Part shown: in pieces, positions 35,076 to 42,747 of the stretch | Layout: each line of letters opens with the position of its first letter | Numbering within the stretch: the stretch's first letter is position 1 | NCBI RefSeq assembly: GCF_004366635.1 | Contig: NZ_SORN01000001.1 | Location: forward strand, 572,435-636,434 | DNA: 64,000 bases | Source: Roseinatronobacter bogoriensis DSM 18756 | GTDB lineage: Bacteria > Pseudomonadota > Alphaproteobacteria > Rhodobacterales > Rhodobacteraceae | Direction of reading: 5' to 3' | Translations under genes and position numbers: made by a program | The notes under the pieces: model-generated | Told to the model about the DNA's origin: nothing | What the model saw: the letters and a program-made list of their open reading frames with translations, nothing else | The model's database searches: none

Positions 35076-36575
35076 ATGACCCATGATGCAACCCTTGCTG
35101 CCGCTGGCCTGACCAAGGCCGAACTGACAGGCGGCACGCTTGCGGTATATTCGCCGATCGACGGGGCCGAAGTGGCACAACTGCATGAAACGCCCGCCGA
35201 CGAGATGGCGGTCATCATTGCCCGCGCGCAATCCGCTTTTCGCCAGTGGCGCAATGTCCCGGCACCGCGCCGGGGCGAATTGGTCCGCCTGCTGGGCGAG
35301 GAATTGCGCAATGCAAAGGCGGAACTGGGGGCATTGGTCACACTGGATGCAGGCAAGATCACATCCGAGGGCCTTGGCGAAGTGCAGGAAATGATCGACA
35401 TCTGCGATTTCGCTGTGGGCCTGTCGCGCCAGCTTTATGGGCTGACCATCGCCTCGGAACGCCCCGGTCACCGCATGGCAGAAACATGGCATCCCATGGG
35501 GCCAGTCGGGATTATCTCTGCCTTCAATTTTCCGGTCGCTGTCTGGTCATGGAATGCCGCACTGGCGCTGGTTTGCGGCAATCCGATCATCTGGAAACCG
35601 TCCGAGAAGTCGCCGCTGACCGCGATGGCCGCGCATAAATGTCTGGAACGCGCGCTGGAACGTTTTGGCGATGCCCCAGAGGGGCTAAGCCAGCTTGTCA
35701 TTGGCGGACCAGAACTTGGCGCGGCCCTTGTCGATAGCCGGGATGTGCCCATCGTGTCTGCCACCGGCTCCACCCGGATGGGCAGCCTTGTCGGGCCAAA
35801 AGTCATGGCGCGGTTCGGTCGGCCAATTCTGGAATTGGGCGGCAATAACGCCATGATCGTTGCCCCCTCTGCCGATCTGGACATGGCCGTGCGCGCGATC
35901 GTGTTCAGCGCTGTGGGCACGGCGGGGCAACGCTGCACTTCTCTGCGCCGCCTGATCGTGCATAACTCGATCCGCGAAGGGCTGGTTGAAAAACTGAAAG
36001 CGGCCTATGCCACGCTGCCGGTCGGTGACCCGCGCACAGACGGCACGCTGGTCGGCCCGCTGGTGGACAATGGCGCACGTGCGCGGATGCTGGAACAACT
36101 GGACCGCGCGCGCGCCGATGGCGGCACCGTTCATGGTGGTGCAAGCGTGTCCGATGGCGTGCCGCAGGGCGGCGCCTATGTCACACCCGCACTGGTGGAC
36201 ATGCCCGCCCAGACCGACTGCGTGCGCGAGGAAACCTTTGCCCCCATCCTTTATGTGATGGGCTATGACACGCTGGAAGAGGCGATCGAGATGCAAAATG
36301 ATGTGCCACAAGGGCTGTCTTCGTGCATCTTCACCCTCAACCTGCGCGAGGCGGAAACCTTCCTGTCGGCATCCGGGTCCGATTGCGGGATTGCCAATGT
36401 CAATATTGGCCCCTCAGGCGCTGAAATCGGCGGGGCCTTTGGCGGCGAAAAGGAAACCGGTGGCGGGCGCGAAAGCGGTTCTGACGCATGGAAAGGCTAT
36501 ATGCGCCGCCAGACCTGCACAGTGAACTACTCGGCTGAATTGCCATTGGCGCAAGGGGTGCGCTTTGACATCTGA
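35076..36575 (+). CDS. amaB: Aldehyde dehydrogenase, AmaB/ALDH7 type (piperideine-6-carboxylate dehydrogenase)
   Basis: 499 residues from the ATG at 35076 with an AAGGAG site. It is of the ALDH7 (antiquitin) branch: catalytic Cys in GTAGQRCTSLRR, Glu in ILELGGNNAM, NAD-binding ATGSTRMG, and the C-terminal GGAFGGEKETGGGRESGSDAWK tract whose halves are the family's mark. ALDH7 enzymes oxidise alpha-aminoadipic semialdehyde (in balance with piperideine-6-carboxylate) to aminoadipate in lysine/pipecolate breakdown. The next gene, overlapping by 11 bp, is an amine oxidase of the kind that makes that substrate. Confidence 0.88.
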   Translation: MTHDATLAAAGLTKAELTGGTLAVYSPIDGAEVAQLHETPADEMAVIIARAQSAFRQWRNVPAPRRGELVRLLGEELRNAKAELGALVTLDAGKITSEGLGEVQEMIDICDFAVGLSRQLYGLTIASERPGHRMAETWHPMGPVGIISAFNFPVAVWSWNAALALVCGNPIIWKPSEKSPLTAMAAHKCLERALERFGDAPEGLSQLVIGGPELGAALVDSRDVPIVSATGSTRMGSLVGPKVMARFGRPILELGGNNAMIVAPSADLDMAVRAIVFSAVGTAGQRCTSLRRLIVHNSIREGLVEKLKAAYATLPVGDPRTDGTLVGPLVDNGARARMLEQLDRARADGGTVHGGASVSDGVPQGGAYVTPALVDMPAQTDCVREETFAPILYVMGYDTLEEAIEMQNDVPQGLSSCIFTLNLREAETFLSASGSDCGIANVNIGPSGAEIGGAFGGEKETGGGRESGSDAWKGYMRRQTCTVNYSAELPLAQGVRFDI

Positions 36576-37857
36576 GCCGAACCTCTGGCGGGTGACCAGC
36601 CGTGAAAGCGTTGATGCGCAACCGCTATCAGATGATCTGAGTGTTGATCTGGCCGTGATCGGCGGCGGTTTCACCGGCTGCGCGGCGGCACTGGAGGCCG
36701 CGCGGGCGGGCGCATCGGTTTGCTTGCTGGAGGCAGAGCAGATCGGCCATGGTGGGTCTGGGCGCAATGTCGGGCTGGTCAATGCCGGGCTGTGGCTGCC
36801 ACCGCAAGCCGTGATTGACCAGATGGGCCAACAAGCCGGTCTGCATCTGGTCCAGACGCTGGCGCAGGCCCCAGAGCAGGTCTTTGCACTGATCGCGCGC
36901 GAAGGCATTGAGTGTGATGCCACGCGCAATGGCACTTTGCATCTGGCGCATTCTGCGGCGGGCCTGCGCGATCTGCAAGAAAGGTACCGTCAGGGGGTGG
37001 CGCTGGGCGCGCCATTGCGCTTGCTGGATGCGCAAGAGACTGCGCAAAGGGTGGGCAGCGATCAGTTCCACGGTGCGTTGTTCGACCCGCGCGCAGGCAC
37101 GATCCAGCCGCTGGCCTATGTGCAGGGGCTGGCACGGGCGGCGCAGGCGGCTGGTGCCGCGCTGCACATACAAAGCCCGGTGACCAGCCTTGAGCGCGCG
37201 CAGGGTGAATGGGTCTTGCGCAGCAACGGCCACACTGTGCGCGCGCGCAAGGTGCTGGTTGCGACCAATGCCTATCACCTTGGCATCACTGCGCCATTCC
37301 AGCCCCACTTCGTGCCCGTGCATTACAGCCAATACGCCACGGACCCGCTACCAGAGGCGTTGCGCAAGGTCATTCTGCCGGGGGGCGAGGGGTGTTGGGA
37401 CACGGCGCTTGTCATGTCGTCCATGCGTATGGATCAGGCCGGGCGGTTGATTCTTGGCGGTATCGGCAATGGTGAGGGGGTGGCTGGCGGTCTGCATGCC
37501 GCTTGGGCGCAGCGCAAGATTTCGGCTGTGTTCCCGGCGCTGAAAGGGTACAGCTTGCGCCATGGCTGGGCCGGACGGATCGCCATGACCAAAGATCACT
37601 TGCCAAAAATTGTCGCTTTCGGCCCGGATGCGCTGGCGTGTTTTGGCTATTCTGGCCGCGGTATCGGCCCGGGCACGGTGTTCGGTCTGAACGCTGTGCA
37701 AGCGCTCTTGCGGGGTGACACAGAGGGCTTGCCGGTCGCACCTGTCACCAGCCATATCGAGCATTTCACCACCCCCCGCGCGCTTTGGGTCGAGGCTGGT
37801 GCAAGTCTGGTCCATGCGGGCGCAGCCCGGTTTGGCAGTGGCAAGCCCCAGCCCTGA
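36565..37857 (+). CDS. amaA: FAD-dependent amine oxidoreductase, AmaA-like (L-pipecolate oxidase)
   Basis: 430 residues of the DAO/GlyOX-type fold: FAD-binding VIGGGFTGCAAALEAARAG near the N-terminus (about 30-48), the GHGGSGRNVGLVNAG loop next to the flavin, and the C-terminal GYSGRGIGPGTVFG that closes the FAD site. Overlap with amaB and the gene pair itself point to oxidation of L-pipecolate to piperideine-6-carboxylate, as in Pseudomonas AmaA/AmaB; the substrate is inferred. Start is TTG at 36565 inside the amaB end; an internal start further on is possible. A fragment of the dispersed repeat follows three bases after its stop. Confidence 0.8.
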   Translation: MTSEPNLWRVTSRESVDAQPLSDDLSVDLAVIGGGFTGCAAALEAARAGASVCLLEAEQIGHGGSGRNVGLVNAGLWLPPQAVIDQMGQQAGLHLVQTLAQAPEQVFALIAREGIECDATRNGTLHLAHSAAGLRDLQERYRQGVALGAPLRLLDAQETAQRVGSDQFHGALFDPRAGTIQPLAYVQGLARAAQAAGAALHIQSPVTSLERAQGEWVLRSNGHTVRARKVLVATNAYHLGITAPFQPHFVPVHYSQYATDPLPEALRKVILPGGEGCWDTALVMSSMRMDQAGRLILGGIGNGEGVAGGLHAAWAQRKISAVFPALKGYSLRHGWAGRIAMTKDHLPKIVAFGPDALACFGYSGRGIGPGTVFGLNAVQALLRGDTEGLPVAPVTSHIEHFTTPRALWVEAGASLVHAGAARFGSGKPQP

Positions 37858-37860
37858 GTG

Positions 37861-37902
37861 CGGCGCGGCGATGCGCGGCGGGCTTATGCCCTTGATTCCG
37901 CG
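37861..37902 (+). repeat. Dispersed intergenic repeat, 3' fragment (copy 3)
   Basis: Forty-two bases that match the 3' end of copies 1 and 2. The fold is kept: CGCGG (37874-37878) with CCGCG (37898-37902), and GGGC (37880-37883) with GCCC (37888-37891) around TTAT. It begins three bases after the amaA-like stop and may serve as its 3' end structure. Confidence 0.8.
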
Positions 37903-37938
37903 TACCAAAGCAGCAGGTCTTGTCAAAACAATCCGGGC

Positions 37939-38694
37939 CTAAAGCGTGGTCTGGCCCTTGAGCTTGGCAAATAGCACCCGGCCCATAATCCGCGTCATCA
38001 ACTCCGGCGCAAATCGACCGAGCATGGCCGCAAGCTTGGCGCCGGCCCCCGGCAACAGAACGAACCGCCCGCGCGGGGCGTCAAGCACGATCTGCGCAAC
38101 CTTTTGCGGTGCTATGCGGCGGTCAGCGCGGGCACCCTTTGGTGCGTAGCGGGTGGCATGGGGGGTGTCCATCGGTCCGGGGCATAGCAATTGTACCGCA
38201 ATGCCCGCCCGCCGCATCGGCTTGCGTAGCGAACGCGCGAATGCGGCCAATCCGTCCTTGCTGGCCGCGTAGCTGGCCGCGCCGGGATAGCCGGTGAAAC
38301 ACGACAAGGAGGCCACAAAGACCAGCCTTCCCCCCGGTGCCATCGCGCGACGCTGCTGCAACTCCAGACTTAACCGCATCGGCGCATGCAGATTGACGCG
38401 GCTGACTTGCCGGTGCGCCTGTGGGCTGATGCCCTCGAATGGGCCTGTTGCACTGATGCCCGCACTGAGCACCGCAAGGTCGAAGGGGCCTTGTTGTGCG
38501 AAGGCCGTGCCGATCTCATCCCATCTTGCAGGGTCGATGCTGGACAGATCATGGCGCAGCCATGTCACCGTGTCCGGCATCTCTGGCGGGCAATCGTCAA
38601 TATCAACAACGGTTATCTTGTAACCTCGTGCAATGCAGTCATGCAGTAGCGCCGCGCCCAGACCGCTGGCTGCCCCGGTCAGCAAGATATTCAT
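37939..38694 (-). CDS. Short-chain dehydrogenase/reductase
   Basis: 251 residues from the ATG at 38694, which shares a base with the stop of the upstream SDR gene (TGATG). Cofactor loop LLTGAASGLGAALL near the N-terminus, acidic residue in VVDIDD after strand two (NAD preference likely), Ser in FVASLSCFTG and the active pair in YAASKDGLA. Substrate unknown. It is the second gene of a two-SDR operon behind a perfect palindrome. The C-terminal part resembles membrane-linked SDRs of lipid metabolism (LLPGAGAKLAAMLGRFAP), but this is weak. Confidence 0.85.
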   Translation of the reverse strand: MNILLTGAASGLGAALLHDCIARGYKITVVDIDDCPPEMPDTVTWLRHDLSSIDPARWDEIGTAFAQQGPFDLAVLSAGISATGPFEGISPQAHRQVSRVNLHAPMRLSLELQQRRAMAPGGRLVFVASLSCFTGYPGAASYAASKDGLAAFARSLRKPMRRAGIAVQLLCPGPMDTPHATRYAPKGARADRRIAPQKVAQIVLDAPRGRFVLLPGAGAKLAAMLGRFAPELMTRIMGRVLFAKLKGQTTL

Positions 38695-39416
38695 CACGCG
38701 CGCCCCCCTGCCAGTTTTCGCCACAGCATGTTTCGACCCACCTGAGCGAAGGAAACCACTTGCCTGTCCGCCCCGCGCGGGGTGTCAAGCCGGTCCAGAA
38801 GCGTCATCGCCACCGCGCGTGGTGACAGAAACAGGCTGTCCATCATGTCGCGCGGGCGTCCCGCGCGTTCTGACATTCCAGTCGCCACCGGGCCGGGGTG
38901 CAGCACGCGCACCCGAACCGATCCGCGCCATTCTTCGGCCAATGCGCGGCCGAACCCGTCCAGCGCGCCCTTGCTGGCAGCATAGACCGGCATCCCCGCC
39001 GCGCCCCGATGCGCGACCGAGCCGATCAATCCCAGCGTGCCGCCCTGCAATTTCGGGTGCAGCATCTGGGTCAATTGCAGATTGGCGTCGAAATTGATCT
39101 GAAGCACCTCTGCCATCTCTGCTGCTGTTTCTTCGGATAGCGGGCGGTAGCGTCCCGCACCTGCATTCAGAATCGCGAGCGGCAGAGGGCCCGGCACCTC
39201 TTGCGCGGTCCATTCCGCGATGCGTGCTGCTGCATCTGCCTGCCTCAGATCAACCTGAAGATAGGCGCAATCCGGGTAATCCGGGGGCAGGTCGTGCAAG
39301 GGGCGGCGCCCGGTCCCCAGCACCTGATACCCCCGCGCGACCAGTTCCTGCGCCAAGGCCAGCCCCAACCCGTGAGAGGCCCCTGTCAGCAGGCAGGTTT
39401 TCCCGGAATCCTTCAT
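38694..39416 (-). CDS. Short-chain dehydrogenase/reductase
   Basis: 240 residues from the ATG at 39416 (MKDSGKTCLLTGASHGLG). The cofactor loop TGASHGLGLALA, GTGRRP after strand two (NADP preference likely), NAGAGRY, Ser in IGSVAHRG and YAASKGALDGFGRALAEEW with the Tyr-Lys pair are all present. First gene of the SDR pair; the second start overlaps its stop. A perfect 11-bp inverted repeat ends 25 bp upstream and probably controls the operon. The substrate is unknown; the frame extension upstream is rejected. Confidence 0.87.
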   Translation of the reverse strand: MKDSGKTCLLTGASHGLGLALAQELVARGYQVLGTGRRPLHDLPPDYPDCAYLQVDLRQADAAARIAEWTAQEVPGPLPLAILNAGAGRYRPLSEETAAEMAEVLQINFDANLQLTQMLHPKLQGGTLGLIGSVAHRGAAGMPVYAASKGALDGFGRALAEEWRGSVRVRVLHPGPVATGMSERAGRPRDMMDSLFLSPRAVAMTLLDRLDTPRGADRQVVSFAQVGRNMLWRKLAGGRA

Positions 39417-39440
39417 GCTAGCCCAACCCTTTTGCACAGA

Positions 39441-39468
39441 TTTGGTTCTGTATATGCACAGAACCAAA
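39441..39468. promoter_or_regulatory. Perfect 11-bp inverted repeat, probable operator
   Basis: TTTGGTTCTGT (39441-39451) and ACAGAACCAAA (39458-39468) are exact inverted copies around ATATGC. The site lies 25 bp before the SDR operon start and about 90 bp before the divergent membrane protein gene. Size and symmetry fit a dimeric repressor such as a TetR-type protein, but no such regulator gene is in the neighbourhood. Confidence 0.7.
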
Positions 39469-39557
39469 GATGGGACAGGGGTAGACAAGGTCAATGCAGC
39501 CTTAACCTGCGCGCCCGGTGCATTACCCGACTTGATGGCGCATCATTCAGCACCATA

Positions 39558-40253
39558 ATGACGATCATGTTCATTCTAAGCCCCGATACTGTTGCCAATC
39601 GCACTGCGCTGGACATCCGCTGGCTGCCCCGGCGCTTTCTGGGGCGCACGATCCTGTGGCCGCGCAAAGGGGGCTGGCGGTTGTGGTTGCGCGTGGTGTT
39701 TGAAACAGAGGTGTTGCGCTATGCGCTTGCCTTGCTGCCTTTTGTCGTCGCAGCACTGGTCTGGCAGGACTATGCCATCATCATTGCCAAAGCGCCGATC
39801 CTGATGCTGATTGCCATCTATCTGGTCGAAGCGCGCCTGCTGCGGGCCACATCCGCGCAACGTGCGGCGCTTGTGTCCGAGGCACAGGCCGATAGTGGGC
39901 TGGATATGCTGCGCGCCCGCGCCCGCGCGATCCTGACCAAAATCGCTGCCGGGCGCGGCTTGCAATCGGGCTGTCTGCATCTGGTGATCGAACAATCCGA
40001 CTTGCTGCGCGTGGCCCCTTTGTCGCTGGTATCCGTCCAGTCGGACGAGGGGCCGGAGCTGTTGGCGCTGGATGAACAGGAACGCGCCCTGATCGAGGAG
40101 ACGCTCTTCGCACCCCCTCTGACCGAACGCGCGCTGCAACGCATCGGGCTGGCCCGCAAGATCGAGATACATGATATCAGCTTCGAGCCGGTGCAGGTGT
40201 CCGCCCATGCGCGCATGGCGGCCCTGATGGCGGCGCGTTCAGCGGGCGAGTGA
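39558..40253 (+). CDS. Unrecognised membrane protein
   Basis: 231 residues from the ATG at 39558; a second ATG three codons on is equally possible. After a basic stretch there are two likely membrane helices (about residues 52-70 and 75-92), then a cytoplasmic or periplasmic domain of about 140 residues, Ala/Leu/Glu-rich and predicted mixed. I do not recognise a family. It converges on the DUF2201/VWA gene and overlaps it by 15 bp. It shares an intergenic region, including the palindrome, with the SDR operon, so all three genes may be under the same control. Confidence 0.65.
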   Translation: MTIMFILSPDTVANRTALDIRWLPRRFLGRTILWPRKGGWRLWLRVVFETEVLRYALALLPFVVAALVWQDYAIIIAKAPILMLIAIYLVEARLLRATSAQRAALVSEAQADSGLDMLRARARAILTKIAAGRGLQSGCLHLVIEQSDLLRVAPLSLVSVQSDEGPELLALDEQERALIEETLFAPPLTERALQRIGLARKIEIHDISFEPVQVSAHARMAALMAARSAGE

Positions 40254-41510
40254 GAGGACATGCCCAAAGGGCATGGCGCGCGGCTGCGCCTGTGGGCTGG
40301 CCCAGATGACCGGGCAGCTCGGGCGCCTTTCGCCGGTCGGGCCGTCAAGGTCACTCAACACGATCAGAACCGAGGCAGACAGCGCCGAGGCGCGCGCCAG
40401 CACCGGGCGAAAATCCGTGCCGCCATCTTCGGGCAGGTCCAGCGTGGCAATACTTTTGCGCCAGTTGGCGGGGTCCAGCACACTCTCGCTACGGATGTCT
40501 TCGTCAAAGACCAGAAGCGTCACGCGGGCCTGCATCCGCCGGGCAATTCCACCTGTTTCAGCGACCAGCCTGCGCAAGACCTCCGCGGGGATAGAGCCAG
40601 AGCAATCCAGCGCCACCACAATCGACGGGCTTGCTTGCGGGGCTTGCAGGCGGGGCTGCCATGCGGGCAGGGGCACGCCGGTTTGCACTGCAAACCCCGC
40701 CTGCGCCAGCCAGCGCCGCGCCGGGCGCGCGGTGCTGGGGGCGGCGCGCTGAAGCGTGGCGCGCAGCAGCAACCGGCGCAGAACCAGTTCCCACGGGACA
40801 TGCGGTTGCGGCAGATCGGCCAGCCTTAGCCCCAGCGCGCCCAGACCCACCCCGGCAGCACGACCGGCAGAGAGCGCGCGGGCAAGATGCGCGCGCCAAT
40901 CCCCAGTATCGGCATGATCCGGTGCAGACCCTTCCTCTGCAGCAGCGTCGGCAGACGAAAAATCCGGCTGAAACCCTTGTTGCGCGGCATAGGCGCGCGC
41001 AAGGGCTTGGGTATCGCCGCCCTGACGGGCATTTTGCGCCCCACCGCCCCCCGATTGCCTGAGGCGGTGATACAGCCGCTCCGCATCCCATTCGGCCAGC
41101 GGGTTGCCTGCATCCGGCTTTGTGCCCACGGATGTCAACAGACCCGAAAGGGTCAGCGCCGGGCGGGGCAGGGCGTGGCCAGCGGCAAGAAGTGCCTCGT
41201 TTATCAGCGCATCACAGCCGATCTGCCAGATATCGGGCGCGAAATCCGCCCCCGTGCGGTCTGCCATGGCCTGCATTCTTCCGGGGTGTTGCAGGGCCAC
41301 ATGCAGGATGTGATGGCCCGCAAGCCCGATCTGTTCGTGCAGGGGCAGGGCTTCGAAGCCAGCGCCATAGCGGATTTCACCGCCCCGGGTTTCGGCCAGT
41401 AAAATGCGGTCGTCATCGCGGTGCTGACACCACAGCGAGAGTGTGGCCAGCGCGGGGTCTTGTTCCGTCAGCGCCTGCAAGGCTGCGGTGGCGCGGGTTG
41501 AGTGGCGCAT
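40239..41510 (-). CDS. DUF2201 metallopeptidase-like and VWA-like domain protein
   Basis: 423 residues from the ATG at 41510, one base after the MoxR stop; in-frame ATGs at 41531 and 41555 are alternatives. The N-terminal half (to about 150) resembles DUF2201, with the helix LPLHEQIGLAGHHILHVALQH holding metallopeptidase-like His residues. The C-terminal part (about 270-423) is a VWA-like domain with DCSGS as MIDAS and SDLDGPTG. This two-domain protein is the usual partner of a MoxR ATPase; such pairs are thought to act as metal or complex insertion chaperones. Target unknown. A low-complexity Ala/Gly-rich linker joins the halves. Confidence 0.82.
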   Translation of the reverse strand: MRHSTRATAALQALTEQDPALATLSLWCQHRDDDRILLAETRGGEIRYGAGFEALPLHEQIGLAGHHILHVALQHPGRMQAMADRTGADFAPDIWQIGCDALINEALLAAGHALPRPALTLSGLLTSVGTKPDAGNPLAEWDAERLYHRLRQSGGGGAQNARQGGDTQALARAYAAQQGFQPDFSSADAAAEEGSAPDHADTGDWRAHLARALSAGRAAGVGLGALGLRLADLPQPHVPWELVLRRLLLRATLQRAAPSTARPARRWLAQAGFAVQTGVPLPAWQPRLQAPQASPSIVVALDCSGSIPAEVLRRLVAETGGIARRMQARVTLLVFDEDIRSESVLDPANWRKSIATLDLPEDGGTDFRPVLARASALSASVLIVLSDLDGPTGERRPSCPVIWASPQAQPRAMPFGHVLSLAR

Positions 41511-41511
41511 C

Positions 41512-42618
41512 TCAGCCAAGGCCCGCCGCATCGCGTTCGCGCGCATAAGCGGCATAGGCGGGCGAGGTCAGAAAGGCGTCTTGCCAGCCCTGTTCCAAAG
41601 CCTTTGCGATCAGCAGTTCAAACCCGTGTGTGCCAAGTTCCGCAAGCGGCATGGCATCGAAGGGCGCGCCGCGTAATTTGCCCAAGCCCCGCAATTCGGC
41701 CATGATCTCGATGATCCGGGACAAATTCTGCCCGTCTGCCCGCGTGACCAACGCATAGACCAGCGCAGTCATCCCATGCAGCGCCGCCGGATAGAGCGCC
41801 AGGCGGTCTTTTGTTTCCAGCAACGCTTCTAGCTGAACCGTTGCGGCAATATCTTCGGCGATCAGCCGGAATTCTGCCGCGACACTTTCACCCAGCACCC
41901 CGGCAATTGCCGTGTTGCGCAGGCTGCGATCGTGGATCGTGCGCATCAATTCCGACACTCGCGCCCATGACCGCGGCGTGCAGGCGATCATCTCGCCGCG
42001 GCGCAAGGCATCCTCGATCGTGTCCAGACATTCCGGCCTTGTGCGGATAAAGGCGATCACGGCAGGGTCCAGCGCATTCGGCACGGCATAGTTGCGCAAC
42101 CAGTCATCGGCACTGGCCCCAAGGCGCAGGTGGATCAGCCTGTCAGATAGCGCCGTTCCCATCTCATAGGCAATCGCCCCGTCCTCGACCATATTGCCCG
42201 CTGCAATCAGGAAACAACTGTCGGGCAGCCTGTGCGGGCCGACGCGGCGTTCCTGCAACAACCCGTAAACTGTGGGTTGAAGATGCGGCGCGGCAGCGGT
42301 CAGTTCATCCAGAAACAGGACAGAAGGCGCATCCGGGTCATCGGGCAGGTCTTCGGGCCGGAACCAGACAGTGCGCTTTGCTTCAAGGTCAAAGAAAGGC
42401 AGGCCGCGCAGGTCTTGCGGCTCTATCGTGGTCAGGCGCAGGTCATACAGGCGCGCGCCAATGTCATGGGCGAATTTCTGGACAATCTCGGTCTTGCCAA
42501 TGCCGGGGCGGCCATGCAGCATCCAGCTGGCCAGAAACCCGTCGCGGCGCTGCGCCTCCCAGCCTGCATGCAACAGTTTGAGGGCCTGGCCCGTTGCGAC
42601 AGGGGGGGTGTTGACCAT
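41512..42618 (-). CDS. MoxR-family AAA+ ATPase
   Basis: 368 residues from the ATG at 42618. AAA+ motifs: Walker A GRPGIGKTE, Walker B VLFLDELTAA, sensor FLIAAGNMVEDG, arginine-finger region ALSDRLIHLRL. The family works with VWA proteins to remodel or load cofactors into target enzymes. The partner gene follows after one base. No candidate target enzyme (for example a dehydrogenase needing metal) is encoded in the same operon. The longer frame start at 42675 is not supported by a ribosome site. Confidence 0.87.
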   Translation of the reverse strand: MVNTPPVATGQALKLLHAGWEAQRRDGFLASWMLHGRPGIGKTEIVQKFAHDIGARLYDLRLTTIEPQDLRGLPFFDLEAKRTVWFRPEDLPDDPDAPSVLFLDELTAAAPHLQPTVYGLLQERRVGPHRLPDSCFLIAAGNMVEDGAIAYEMGTALSDRLIHLRLGASADDWLRNYAVPNALDPAVIAFIRTRPECLDTIEDALRRGEMIACTPRSWARVSELMRTIHDRSLRNTAIAGVLGESVAAEFRLIAEDIAATVQLEALLETKDRLALYPAALHGMTALVYALVTRADGQNLSRIIEIMAELRGLGKLRGAPFDAMPLAELGTHGFELLIAKALEQGWQDAFLTSPAYAAYARERDAAGLG

Positions 42619-42708
42619 GATCTTTTGTGTCCCGCTGAAATGCCTGTGCTCCAGTATCTGGTCCAGACCAGCCACTTGGCAAGCCCCGCAAGCGGTTGGC
42701 GGGTGTGC

Positions 42709-42739
42709 CCCCTCTCAGGCTATGCTAGCCTGAGAGGGG
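42709..42739 (-). terminator. Long perfect hairpin after the gmaS-like gene
   Basis: CCCCTCTCAGGCTA (42709-42722) and TAGCCTGAGAGGGG (42726-42739) are exact inverted copies with a TGC loop, 9 bp after the gmaS-like stop. There is no U-tract on either side, so it may stop or protect the 3' end of the mRNA without being a classical terminator. Confidence 0.6.
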
Positions 42740-42747
42740 CGGGCGCA

